Below are positions 36,781 through 48,484 of a DNA stretch of 64,000 nucleotides, piece by piece (within the stretch, counting starts at the first letter, position 1; every line of letters starts with the position of its first letter). The position numbers were made by a program, and so were the translations under genes. This stretch comes from Voacanga thouarsii (taxonomy: Eukaryota > Streptophyta > Magnoliopsida > Gentianales > Apocynaceae): contig JANUWF010002145.1 in the NCBI GenBank assembly GCA_026120185.1, positions 1,054,001 to 1,118,000 of the forward strand. Direction: 5' to 3'. The notes beneath the pieces were generated by a model. It was not told the DNA's origin. It saw only the letters and a list, made by a program, of their open reading frames with translations, and did no database searches.

Positions 36781-38660
36781 TTACTTTCCCCCTTTTTGCA
36801 TCAAATGAAGGGCACAGTATGTCTGGTGGTCAAAGAGGGTATAAATATCATCTTGGATGTGAATTTGATTTGTTAACACAGTATCAAGTTGTTGTTGAAT
36901 TTTGCCAATAAGCATGGATAAGCCATCAACACACTGAATACTAGCATTAACTTTTGTTGCTAAGCTTATACTACAGGAACATGATGATCCTTGTTTAGAT
37001 AGACTTGAAGGTTCCACTTTGGCTTTAATAGAATTAACAAAAGAAAGTCCATCTCTCTATTTCATAATAGTCCTTGTTAAGGTTTTCCTAATCCTTTTGG
37101 AGATGTTGGAGGCTTCTTCAGGGGTGGTTGAATCATCCTAATGTCTATTACAATTTTGTCAGAAGAGACAGTCTGAAAACTGACATAACTTGTGATATAT
37201 TCAGTCAGAAAATAGGGATATGGAAGTACAATAGTGCTATGAGAAGACAGCATAGCATGTTTCAAGATATGTTGAAAAATTAAGTCTTCCATATTGAATC
37301 TTATCCCTTTTCTAATGTTTGTATATAAACGATGCCATATCCTTTAGTAAGATTAAGATATTAGCAGTATAAATCCAATTATAACAAGACAATTTATGGA
37401 GAGTGAAGTAAAGCCATATCAAGTGAGAAGATCTAATATATCATTCTTCGGGCCATTTCATTCAAATCTATCTCATCACTAAGTCCCACAATGTTAGGAT
37501 AATGCGGAATACCAAATATTTTAGTAATGATTTGTGGATTGACGAGAAACCTCTAACAAAGATGGCATGATAAAACATACTGGTTCTATCATCAACATCC
37601 TACTTCAAATTGGCATAGAATTCTTCAATATGAGTTTCATTATATGGATCAACACATATTGCAGACTCCAACAAAACAACCTTCCTCAATACATCAACAA
37701 TTCTAAAGGCATTAAATTTCTGATAATCAAGAATTCTCTCAACTGTCACACTCTTCACAGAAACAATGGCAAATTTTGCTCTACTCTTATTATCATAGAA
37801 CATACTCAATGTAGCATTTTTGGTTGCAATCTTTTTAAAATTTTTAAGAGGTATTGACTTTACCTTTGGGGAAGAATGGGTTTTCTTTTTTTCTATGCCA
37901 AGTGGGGGCTCAATTACCTTTAACTCTTTGTTGTCCATAGATTTAGCCTTACTAGTTTGTTTTGATTTTTCCTTGCTAGAATCAGAAGTTTTTAGCCTAG
38001 ATTCTTTTTCTTTACCAATATTTTATAGAGTGACCATGTTCAGTAGACAATTTTCTAGATAAAGATTTTCCAACCAACAGTGTTTTCCTTTTTTTCAAAT
38101 ATTCTCTCAACATCTTTAGGACTCATATATTATCTCAAGACTGATAAAACAAAAGGATCTAAATGTTTAATTTCATTAATTGATTTTTTAGACACTTTTT
38201 CTTGCTAGTTAACATCCATTTTTTGTCAATCCCACTTTGAACAATTCCTCAACATCCTTTTCTCGCTCAGTTTCTTTTAGCATCTATTGAATCGAGGGAT
38301 CACTTCACTAAAGAGTTTTCAACATTTTTCCTGATTAACTCCATTTAATTACTTGGTTAGAAAAGAAATCAATCATAAAAAATCGAAAACCCTCAAATAT
38401 TTCATGATTTGAAGTGTAGACACAATGCAACATAAAAATTACTCAACCTCCAACAGATAATACAATAGCACAAAAAGTATTAATAGGTTCAACAATGGTT
38501 CAATAAATGGAGTGATGTTACTGGTTTCTATTGTTGATAGTGCCTCTGCAGTAGGTAGCTTTGGCGGACTAGTCGATGGTGCCACTGGATCGACCAAACT
38601 TGTGCTCAATGCTCTTTTGGAATAGTGTTGTGGTTTTTCTCCTGCCATTCTTAGAGTCAT
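36781..38660 (-). pseudogene. Env-like / plant-transposon-protein remnant of a SIRE-like Copia element
   Basis: Read leftward, a Ser/Pro-rich start (MAGEKPQHYSKRALSTS, 38645) is followed by a block at 37938-37600 containing VERILDYQKFNAFRIVDVLR, CVDPYNETHIEEFYANL and further HKLSCYNWIYTANILIL-like sequence near 37370. This resembles the domain annotated as putative plant transposon protein or envelope-like protein in plant retroelements. The frame is broken between 37600 and 37290 and again before 37017. The terminal piece has a Gln-rich helix-forming segment (IGKIQQQLDTVLTNQIHIQDD). Its place directly after Copia RNase H on the same strand matches the extra 3' frame of SIRE/Maximus elements. 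Function in any element is unproven. Confidence 0.6.
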
Positions 38661-38999
38661 ATTTCTAGCAATTGTTAGATTTTTGAAAGAGAGAAGATGA
38701 GAAAAGCTTGAGGAATTTTAAAACTCAAATGAGTAACTACTTCTGAGTTGTGCTTTTTAGTTTTTGGTAACTACCGGGAAAGTTTCCTACTTTCCATCAA
38801 ATACCTATTTTCAAGGGATAACACCCACTTGGAGGTTTCCAATGCTGACACCTTCAATTCTTTTTTCTTATTTTTCAAAATTTTTTAAAAACAAAATTAA
38901 AAAGAATAAATTTTGTCAAGGTTATGTTACAATGTTGACATAACAAACTTTTCATGTCAAAATGAACAAAGACATAATACTTTGCACAATTCTTCAAAT

Positions 39000-39750
39000 T
39001 GTATGTATCAAGATATTTTGTTAAATATCTTCTAGTTGTCTTTAGGTTGACACATATTCAATCTGTATAACTTTCTGTTCAACAAGTTCTTGAATAAAGT
39101 GATACTTGGTGTTAATGTGCTTAGTTTTGTTATGTTGGACTGGATTTTTCAAAATGTCAATTGCACTTGTATTGTCACATGATACAATTAACTATTTCTG
39201 TTTAATTCCATAGTTTTCCAGAATTTGTTTCATCCACAATAATTGAGTGCAACAACTTCTAGTAGTAATATACTTAACTTCTGCCATTGATAATAAAATG
39301 CAAATTTACTTCTTGTTGTACCAAGACACCAAATTATTTCTGAGATAAAAGCAACAACCTAGAGTTCTTTTCCATCATCACAGCTGCCAACCAAAACATC
39401 ATCACTAAACCTAATGAGTTGGATGCTACAATCCTTGTAGAAATATATTCCATAATTTAAAATATGACAAATATATTTGACAATTCTTTTGACAGCTTTT
39501 ATATAAGACTCTTTGGGGTTTGATTGATATCTGGAATATATGCAAACACTATAAGAAATATTGGGAGGACTTGCAATCAAATATTATAATCCTCTAATAA
39601 TACTCCTGTAGCGATATTGATCTATAACTTGACTTTTTGCATCATTTGACAACTTCATTAACACAAATCGATGTTCTAATAGACTTGGATCTATCCTTGT
39701 TGAACTTTTTAACCAAGCTATGAGCATACTTAGTTTGAAAGTTAAAGACA
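39000..39750 (-). pseudogene. Copia RT/RNase H C-terminal fragment (SIRE-like)
   Basis: Read leftward, the fragment shows VKKFNKDRSKSIRTSI (RT/RNase H junction), ISYSVCIYSRYQSNPKESYI with AVKRIVKYI, then EVKYITTRSCCTQLLWMKQI with L-NYGI, CDNTSAIDILKNPVQHNKTKH and FIQELVEQKVIQIEYVSTQRQ. These are successive blocks of Copia RNase H in the version ending CCTQLLWMKQ, typical of SIRE/Maximus elements. Several stops and frameshifts are present. Everything upstream of the junction is missing, since sequence beyond 39750 is unrelated. The env-like remnant to its left belongs to the same element. Confidence 0.82.
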
Positions 39751-42700
39751 CTATTGATAAACTTTAGAGGGGGTGAATAAGGTTTATGGCAAATAAATGT
39801 AGATTTTCAAAGCCTTTTGCAAATTTAAAGAAATATCCGAGTAATGTGCGTGTGCCGAATAGTAGAAATTCTGTGCAACTTTTGAGTGTGTAGTCAAGAA
39901 TCTTTTAATATCTCCACTCAATGATGTGAAGCATAACTATATTAAAGATGGGCAAGTAAAGCTTCAACAACTGTTTTCACCTTGCTACATAAAGATCTAT
40001 AATCAAATCAGTGAATGCAAGGAAGAATACAATATTTTTCATATCGAATAAACAGTAAGGTCGTAGAAATAAATTTTAGCATAAATGTAGGAGAATAGAC
40101 CCAATGATTTATAGTGGGTTCGATCCTCAAATGATCAGCATCCACTACCTTAAGCACACACTTAAGAATTTCAACTTAACTACTAAAACTTTTTTCCTAG
40201 ATTAATAGTGGTAGGCAACACCAATATTGTAATAGAGGGTTACCACGCTTGGTTTTACTCCCAACCTCTATACACTCAATAATCAAGGCTTATCACAACT
40301 GGGTTTTACCTCCCGAACCTGGGTCTAATTCAAATTAAAGAGAAAATGCAGAAATAACTCACAGATTGAGTATATATATATCAACTAGAGTAGCTTTATA
40401 TTTTTACTTTTTGAACAATAGATCTTACTTTGAAGCACAATGTAGATGAAGGATTTATGTTTTTCAAGAGTGTTACCGAAAGTGTTAGCAGAAGTCCCTT
40501 ACTGAAAGTTACGTTTTAAATAGCTTTTATAGAGGCAAAAATTAAAGTTACAATGGATAGCAATGGCTAGCTATTTCGTCGGGTTTTGCAGGATTTTGGA
40601 TTCACAAAGGGAAAAATTGTGCGTTCGAAAGTTGCATCCGAAATAGCACTTTATGCCAAGGAGTATACTTTGAACAACTTTAGATTTTGGCACTTTGGAA
40701 ATAGACTTTGGATGAGCGTTTTGGATTTCGAGGTTCGTTCAAAATAACTCAGCCAGGTTTTTATAAAATGAAAAACTTTTCTTCGAAAAATGCTTTTTAT
40801 GATAAAAAAACTTAAAAATACCTCTTTTGAAATGACTTCGAATGCTTCAACATAAAATAAATTAAAATTAAGGTAAAGAGATATAGGAAATACAAGTAAT
40901 ACTGATACGAGCTAAAAACGTAGAAGCCTCTTGATTTTTGAAGAACCTTAGAGTTGGTCACCCGACTCTCTACCAAATTTACACACACAAACGAACTAAA
41001 TGCAGATGCACTTAATCCAATGAGAATTAGTGAATCTAACCTACTTCAAAATACCTAAATACCCTAATCTATTAAAAGATTAGAACAAAAAGATGGGATT
41101 TGAAGGTACCCATAAACTCAACCTATCAAGAACACTAGCACCCAAGAATAGAGAAAGAGATTTAGATTATCCCTTTGAAGTTTGAAGATATGGAATCAAA
41201 GGTGGGACTAAATCATTTGATTTGGTTTTGAAATGGGAATCTCCCCTTACTGATTGGGGCTAAATTAGTCATATTTTTTCTAGTTATTTGAGGCCATTTA
41301 AGATACTTTTTATATAATAACTAGTTATATTCCTTCATATTTGATATTTTTTTATAAAAATGCTTTTTTGTAATTTTATGCAAAAATAAGAAAAAATTAG
41401 AACTAATTATGTGATTTTTCATAACAGAGGTGGCGTCAGCTCGAGAAGGACAGTTGGCGCCAGTTAGCTACTGGACGCGCAAAAAGAATTGAGTGAAATA
41501 GGGGAGGGCAATTGCAATTCGAAATTAGAGGAAAGAAAGGTGGAAAATGGCTAAAGGGAGAAATTGGTCTCGGTTGGTTCGGCTAAGCAAGCCGAAGCAA
41601 CAATAGAGAAAAGAAATTTGGTAGAAGCAAAGAAGAAGACAAAGTCGACAGCAAGAGAAGAAAGAAGTAAATTCGATGGGCTAAGGAGCTTGCAAAGTAA
41701 AGTCAGCAATGTCAGGTGGTTGGCTTAAATTGAGCCGAAGCAACACAAAAGGAAAAAAAGACAGATTTCGGTTAGCAAGGACAAAGGAAAAAGTCAACAA
41801 AGGCTGCTACAAAAGAAGTAATTCAGTGGCTTAATCAAGCCAATGCAAAATAGAAAGCAAACAATTTCAGTGGCTTAGTTTGCGGCTAAGCAAGCCGGTG
41901 TAACAACATAAAGAAGGCAGCAGCAATTCGGCTGGACAATTCCAGTCGGCTGCTCGGACAACAAAGAAAAATGGCAGTCTTTTGCATGGCTAAATAGGAA
42001 GCCGACTTCAACAAATTCAGTAACAACAGAATTGCAATTTTAGCATACGACGACAAAAGCCAAAAGAAAGAATCCAATTGAAGTCCAAATCAAGAGTCAA
42101 AATTGATTTCCAATTCTCCAATTCACAAAGTCAAGGTGGTGGACTTATTTAGTTTTATTTAGGATATTATTTTAGACTTTTATTACTCCTTTTTGGTTTT
42201 GGATTATATTTAGGTAAATTCTTCTTCTTTACTTAGGATTCTTTTAGGAATTTTGCAAGCCTATAAATAAAGGCCAATTTACCCTAGAGAGGGAGGTGCA
42301 CAATGTAGGGATTTAGATTTATTTTAGAGTGCATCACTAATATTTTCTCGAGATAAATAATTCAAGGAGGATTGAACAAGAAGGTCTTCAAGGGAAGAAG
42401 AAGAATGCTTATCTATGAGTATCTATTTCTTTCCATTGTTTTCTTTTTCTTGAATAATGATGTGTTAATTGTTTTATTGTAGTTCGACATTGTTTTAGAT
42501 ATTCATGATTTTTAAAGTTATTTGATCCTTTGATTAATTGGTTACTATTCTTGGTATTCAATTACTTGTGCTCATTACAAGATTAGTTGGTTTGTTCTCT
42601 CCATTAACTTACTAGACCAAGGGGGTTGATGGTAGTTTCAATTTATTAATTTCATATTCTGTTGGCTATTAACTTACTGGACCAAGGGGGTTGATTGCTT

Positions 42701-42949
42701 AGAACTGGTAATTGAAGGTTAATTGATGTTTTCCGAGACCAAGGGTTCATTGATTAATTTTATATTTTAAATTTTTCGAAACCAAGGGAATTTAATTAAG
42801 GATTATGCTTAATGTATCTTTTGGATGAATTAGGTGAAATGAGAACAAGTGATTCTAATTTATCTAGAAGATAGTGATTTCATGGATTGACCATCGAAGT
42901 GAATCTACTTTAATCCTTTATGATGTCAAGAGAATAATTGGTTATGATA
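39751..42949. repeat. Unclassified repeat-like DNA, split by the Copia element at 42950
   Basis: No protein domain was found. 39758-40980 begins AGAGGGGGTGAATAAGG, of a type I associate with plant retroelement-derived repeats. 41430-41480 carries GGCGTCAG and GGCGCCAG motifs. 41560-41930 has several copies of GGCTTA/AAGCC inverted motifs followed by GAAGCAACA. 42262-42268 (TATAAAT in CCTATAAATAAAGGCC) looks like a promoter of LTR type. 42595-42690 contains two copies of a unit with CATTAACTTACTAGACCAAGGGGG. The sequence resumes after the Copia element at 51464, so this is probably an older LTR-type repeat interrupted by it. Confidence 0.4.
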
Positions 42950-44460
42950 TGTTAGGATTCGTGGACTCCTAAACGTGAAAAACATCCATGAATCCCTTCC
43001 GAGGATCCAAGTAAACAATTAAGAAGATCATAGGTTTGCAGAATTACCGCTGGTTGGTGAAATCGATATCCTTTGATTCCGATGGTGCTGCTGCACGTGT
43101 AACCCGAATGATCACCAGATGCTACAGTGCGCGAACGTCCTCTATCGAATACACACCGCGAACTCACTCGTCACCCGGGGAGTGCTAGCGCCTAGGGTTT
43201 GAAAGGGTTTTTTTTCTTGGTAGAGAATGGCACGAATGTTCTCAACAGAATTAGACCCTTGAAAAGACAGCTAGGGTTTTCTTAAAAACCCCCGAACCTC
43301 TTAGAGTCCAACCCTAATAATATCTTATCATATTTTAATTTGAATTCAAATTAAATTAAAATTGATATGATAAGATTCTGCCATTATCTCGGTTATTTAA
43401 ACAATTAATTTACCGAGTCAGATTCTTATAATCTGGACATTATCCAGATACATCGAATGTGGACATATTTCCAAATTCATTGTATCTGGTAAATTTTCTA
43501 AGTTTGATTAACTTAAACATATTTCCAAATTCATCAAATCTAGTTACCAGAAAAATAACCTAACAAGTTCCCTTATTGTGTGACCCTATAGGTTCATTTA
43601 ACATTGGCAGTGAGCCCAAATCATATTTAAATGGCGCACAAGTTATAAGCGGTTTCTAGCAAAACATTATAACTATCCAGGTTAAATGAAGATCGATGAT
43701 TTCTTTGAACCAAACCATAATTTTATATTTAATCCTTTTGTCACACGATATCCAGATTAAGCATAAGGCACGGAGCATGTCATCCTTATTAAGCTTAATC
43801 AATTATTTCTTGATTTCATAGTAGACTGTTCAAACAAATGATATCAATATCTTAGATTGATATATTTGAGCACGGCCATGCATTTTAACAGTCTAACTTA
43901 TCAAGGGGCCCATGGATATCTCTCCCATAATTGAGAGGGACAAATTCCTTCACTATCATTCATATTCCTCTCATTGATTTATTATATATCCAACAGTAAT
44001 CTAATTTATTATCTGATTAAAGACAACTTTAGACAACGTCAAAATACAGAATTTATCAAGTAGGAAACTATTATGAATTTAGGTCGAAGGACTTTTAATA
44101 TCATTATGGCTAGAAAGTACTTATGACATGTTCCATGAAGTACTCTCACAGTAGGTCATGTCTAATACAATGTTCTTTAGCATTTATTTATGTTTTGACT
44201 CGATATCACAAATATCCATGATCAGTAAAATATAGCCATCAAGTCACAAACATACTAATCTTAATTTATTATTGTTCTAATAAAAATAATCGATCAGGGA
44301 CAGTTTTAGAATAGTCATTGTAGGGTTTTACTATCAAGTCACGTACTTGATGACCACAAAATAAAATGCACTATTCATGGAAAGAAAAACGTCATATTAT
44401 TATATAAAATATAACGACAATAGTATAAGTACAAATTGACTCTAGGGCATATCCCTAACA
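42950..44460 (-). repeat. 3' LTR of the Copia element
   Basis: It begins TGTTAGGATTC and ends CCCTAACA on the plus strand, a TG...CA LTR with a 7-bp inverted terminus. It is the downstream LTR because the polyprotein reads toward it and the purine tract abuts it. A 71-codon frame inside it is not a gene. Confidence 0.96.
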
Positions 44461-44479
44461 GTCTCCCACTTGCACTAAG
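44461..44479 (-). other. Polypurine tract of the Copia element
   Basis: On the minus strand AGTGCAAGTGGGAGAC directly abuts the start of the 3' LTR (TGTTAGGGATATG). This is the usual plant Copia arrangement for priming plus-strand DNA synthesis. Confidence 0.9.
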
Positions 44480-45572
44480 ACCAATTTAGCATAAGCTGTA
44501 ATCCTATTGATCTTGTATGACTATCATGTTTAGACGATGGGAGAGGCTTTGTCAGTGGATTTGCAACATTGTCATCAGTTGATACCTTGTATACTTTGAC
44601 ATCTCCTTTATCAATAATTTCTCGAATGAGATGAAAACGTCTAAGTATATGTTTGGATCGCTGATGTGATCTTGGTTCCTTAGCTTGTGCAATGGCTCTA
44701 TTGTTGTCACAATAGAGAGCCACTGGTTTCACAATACTAGGAACTACATCTAGTTCTGTAATGAACTTTTTAATCCAAACTGCTTCTTTAGCTGCAGCTG
44801 AGGCAACTACATACTCAGCTTCTGTAGTAGAATCGGCCACAGTGTCTTGCTTTGAACTTTTCCAGCTTACAGCACCTCCATTCAAACAAAATAGAAAACC
44901 TAATTGCAATCTGTAATCATCTATGTCGGACTGAAAACTAGCATTAGTGTAACCATTTACAACTAGCTCGCCTTCTTGTCCTTCATAAACTAAGAACATA
45001 TCTTTAGTTCTTCTTAAGTACTTTAATATGTTCTTGACAGCAGTCCAGTGTACCTCTCCAGGATTTGACTGGAACCTACTCGTTATGCTCAATGCATATG
45101 ATACATCGAGTCGAGTACATAACATGGCATACATGATAGACCCTATAGCGGAAGCGTATGGTATCTTGTTCATGCGCTCTTCATCATCCTTCGTAGAAGG
45201 ACTTTGAGTTTTGCTGAGCTTAATGCCATGTGACATTGGCAAGAATCCTCTCTTAGAGTCTTGCATACTGAACCTTTTCAGTACTTTGTCAATGTATGCA
45301 CTTTGACTTAGTCCAATTAGCTTTCTAGATCTATCTCTATAGATCCTTACACCTAGAATATAGGCAGCTTCACCTAAGTCTTTCATTGAAAAACAATTTC
45401 CCAACCATGTTTTTACACTTTGTAGAATTGGGATGTCATTTCCAATGAGTAAGATGTCATCAACATAAAGTACCAAAAAGACTATTGCATTCTCACTTGT
45501 TTTCTTATAGACACAAGGCTCATCTTCATTTTTGATAAAGTTAAATTCTTTAATTGCTTCATCAAAACGAAG
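44475..45572 (-). pseudogene. Copia reverse transcriptase C-terminal part and RNase H
   Basis: The frame continues the polyprotein after a nonsense codon. It contains the RT active-site motif YVDDILLIGNDIP, then MKDLGEAAYILGVRIYRD, SAIGSIMYAMLCTRLDVSYA, and RNase H blocks (STTEAEYVVASAAAKEAVW, CDNNRAIAQAKEPRSHQRSK, KVYKVSTDDNVANPLTKPL). RNase H removes the RNA template. The block from the YVDD methionine onward, 333 codons, is uninterrupted and would be the best-preserved part of the element. Confidence 0.93.
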
Positions 45573-45575
45573 ATT

Positions 45576-46550
45576 TCAGCTTCGAGATGCTTGCTTCAAT
45601 CCATAAATGGATCTTTGAAACTTGCACACTTTATTAGAATTCAAAGGATCACCAAAACCCTCAGGTTGTGTCATGTACACATCCTCGAGTAAGTTTCTAT
45701 TGAGAAACGCGGTTTTGACATCCATTTGCCAAATCTCATAATCATAATATGCTACTATGGCAAGAAGAATTCTAATAGATTTAAGCATTACAACTGGTGA
45801 AAATGTTTCATCATAGTCTGTACCATGAGTTTGTCTATAATCTTTTGCTACCAGTCGTGCTTTGTAAGTATGCACATTTCCCTCCATGTTTGTTTTCTTT
45901 TTGAAAACCCACTTACACCCAATGGTTTTTGAACCTTTAGGTGGATTAACCAAAGTCCAGACTTGGTTATCATACATGGATTGCATCTCAGACTTCATAG
46001 CCTCTAACCATTTTCCAGAGTCAGAACTCTTAATGGCTTCTTGATAGGAAGTGGGCTCATAATTAACCATAAGCTCCACATTGTGATCATCAGTGATGAG
46101 GAATCCATATCTCTCAGGTTGTTGACGAACCCTATCAGATCTTCGAGGTCCTTGTTCTATAGAAATAGGTTCATCTTGGACCTGTGAGCCATCTAATCGA
46201 GGTTCATTATTTGGTTTAAGCACTAATTGTGGCTCTTGAATCTCATCTTGATAAGGTTCAAGCACTAATTGTGGCTTTTAAATCTCATCAAAATGTATTT
46301 TACTCCTACTGATTCGTTTGGAAATAAATTCCTTTTCAAGAAAGAATCTACTTCGAGCAACAATTACTCTATTTTCTTTTGGGAGATAAAATTGATATCC
46401 TTTAGTTTCTTTATGATACCCCACAAATATGCATTTATCCGATTTAGGTGCAAGTTTATCAGATAATAAACACTTTACATAAACTTCACAACCCCAAATC
46501 TTCATAAATAACAAACTAGGTTGTCTCCCAGTCCATATCTCATATGGCAT
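45576..46550 (-). pseudogene. Copia integrase C-terminus and reverse transcriptase N-terminal part
   Basis: 46550-46278 encodes the integrase tail (MPYEIWTGRQPS, LAPKSDKCIFVGYHKETKGY, FYLPKENRVIVARS) and ends in a TAA near 46278. That stop apparently arose from CAA, because the next lines repeat the same Glu-Ile-Gln-Glu-Pro segment with CAA intact. 46265-45576 encodes the linker and RT fingers/palm ([67 protein letters not shown]). It ends in TGA at 45576-45578 where relatives have Trp. A functional copy would be continuous. Confidence 0.93.
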
Positions 46551-46723
46551 TTTTTGAACCGATTTAGATGGAACTCGATTTAGTATGAATGCCGCAGTCT
46601 CTAGGGCATAACCCTAAAAGGAGATTGGAAGATCAGTTTGACTCATCATTGATCGAACCATATCTAATAAAGTATGATTTCTCCGTTCAGATACACCATT
46701 CCATTAAGGTGTTCCAGGTAGAG

Positions 46724-47854
46724 TTAATTGGGAGAAATTCCACAATTTTTAAGATGCTCGTCAAACTCGTGACTTAAGTATTCACCACCTCGATCTGATC
46801 GAAGTGTTTTGATACTTTTGCCAAGTTGATTTTGTACTTCATTTTGAAATTCTTTGAATTTTTGGAACGAGTCATATTTGTGTTTCATCAGATACACGTA
46901 GCCATATCTGCTGAAATCATCTGTAAATGTAATGAAGTACTGAAATCCTCCTCTAGCATGTGTATTCATTGGTCCACATACATCAGTAAGTATTAGGCCT
47001 AATAAATCAGTTGCCCTATCATTTTGTCTCTTAAAGGGCGCTTTAGTCATTTTGCCTAATAAACAAGAATCATACGTTTCGTAAGATTCTAAATCAAACG
47101 ATTTTAGAAGCCCATCATTATGAAGCCTTGTTATGCGTTTCTCATTTATATGACCCAAACGACAATACCAGAAGTAAGTTTGATTTAAATCATTGGATTT
47201 CAATCTCTTAGTATTAATATTATAGATAGACTTGCTGGAAGATCCAGGAAGATTGAGAATATAGAGCCCATTTGATAATGAAGCATCTCCATAAAAAATG
47301 CTGTTTTTATTAATGTAGCAAATGTTATTCCTAATAATAAATTCAAAACCTTCTAAATCCAAACAAGAAACTGAAATAATATTCCTACTCATAGCAGGAA
47401 CATAAAAATAATCATTCAGTTCTAAAACAAGCCCACTAGGCAAAATTAATTCAAAAGTTCCTACAGCTACTGCAGCAACTTTTGCTCCATTCGCAACTCG
47501 TAGGTTCACCTTGTCTTTTGCCAAGGCTCTACTCCTTTTTAGACCCTGCATATTTACACAAATGAGAGATCCACAACCGGTATCCAATACCCATGAATCA
47601 GAAGTAGACAAATTAATTTCTATAACATAAATACCTGAAGCGGCAGTATCACTGTCCTTCTTTTTCTTTGCTTCCAAATAGAGCTTGCAATTTCTTAACC
47701 AATGTCCTTGTTCTCCACAATGGTGGCAAGCTCCCTCATTTGGTGTCTTGGCCTTAGGTTTGGGCTTGAACTTGGACTTTTCCTTGTCCTTACCCTTACT
47801 AGCTATGACTTTGCCCTTTTGGTTGTTCTTTTTCCCTTTCCCTTTTTGTACCAT
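46724..47854 (-). pseudogene. Copia Gag nucleocapsid, protease and integrase core
   Basis: The 376-codon frame begins with a Lys-rich stretch, then a CCHC zinc knuckle (CHHCGEQGHWLRNC, residues about 43-56). The aspartic protease motif WVLDTGCGS follows, with FYVPAMSRNIISV. Integrase starts with GHINEKRITRLHNDGL. Its HHCC finger has lost one Cys (YETYDSCLLGK; relatives usually have C-x2-C). The core has TDVCGPM, DDFSRYGYVYLM and SDRGGEYLSHEF. The frame ends right after the core in GISPN, where a frameshift removes the region with the last catalytic residue. Together these would process Gag-Pol and insert the cDNA. Confidence 0.94.
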
Positions 47855-47893
47855 TAGAACACTAGGAGTACTCTTCTTAATGTTCAGTTCAGC

Positions 47894-48484
47894 TTATTTT
47901 AGCATCCCATGCAATTCAGTAATAGATTTCTCCATATTATGCATATTAAAATTCATGACAAATTGGTCATACTCAAGAGGTAATGAGCCCAAGATCAAAT
48001 CTGTGGCCATGTCATGATTAACAGGAGCACCAAGCTTATCAAGATGATCAAGATAGTCCTTCATTTTAAGGACATGAGCACTTACCGAGGTGCCAGAAAT
48101 CATCTTACATGCATTTAATGCCTTGTGAGTTTCAAATCTCTCTTGTTGTGCTTGCTCTTGGAACATTTCCTTGAGATGCACAATCATGTCATATGCCTCT
48201 GCTTCTTCAAACTATTTTTGAAGTTCAGAGTTCATAGTTGCTAGCATGAGGCAAGTAACATCGTTAGAGTCATCTTTATACTTACTATAAGCATCTTTTT
48301 TAGCTTTTGAGGCGTTATTTGCTGGAGTAGGGGGAATAGGATTTTCAAGAACATAGAGCTTTTTTTTTTTTTTTTGCTTAAGAACGATTCTTAAGTTTCG
48401 TGCCCAATCAAGAAAGTTAGTCTCACTAAGCTTGTCTTTCTCGAGCACAGATCGCAATGAGTTATTCCAATTGTTTGTTGCCAT
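47894..48484 (-). pseudogene. Copia Gag (capsid part), two nonsense codons
   Basis: Gag begins MATNNWNNSLRSVLEKDKL at 48484 and includes NFLDWARNLRIVLKQ and the Gag-polypeptide blocks MFQEQAQQERFETHKALNAC, VSAHVLKMKDYLDHLDKLG and LILGSLPLEYDQFVMNFNMH. A TAG at 48212-48214 follows LQK, and a TAA at 47894-47896 separates capsid from the nucleocapsid frame. A run of about 15 A residues encodes a Lys run near codon 40 and is a likely slippage site. Gag would form the cytoplasmic particle that packages element RNA. Confidence 0.93.

Noticed and set aside
42952..43167. A 71-codon frame repeated at 49941-50156 with only a few differences
   Set aside because: The two copies are the same part of the two Copia LTRs. 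Similarity reflects LTR identity, not a gene family.
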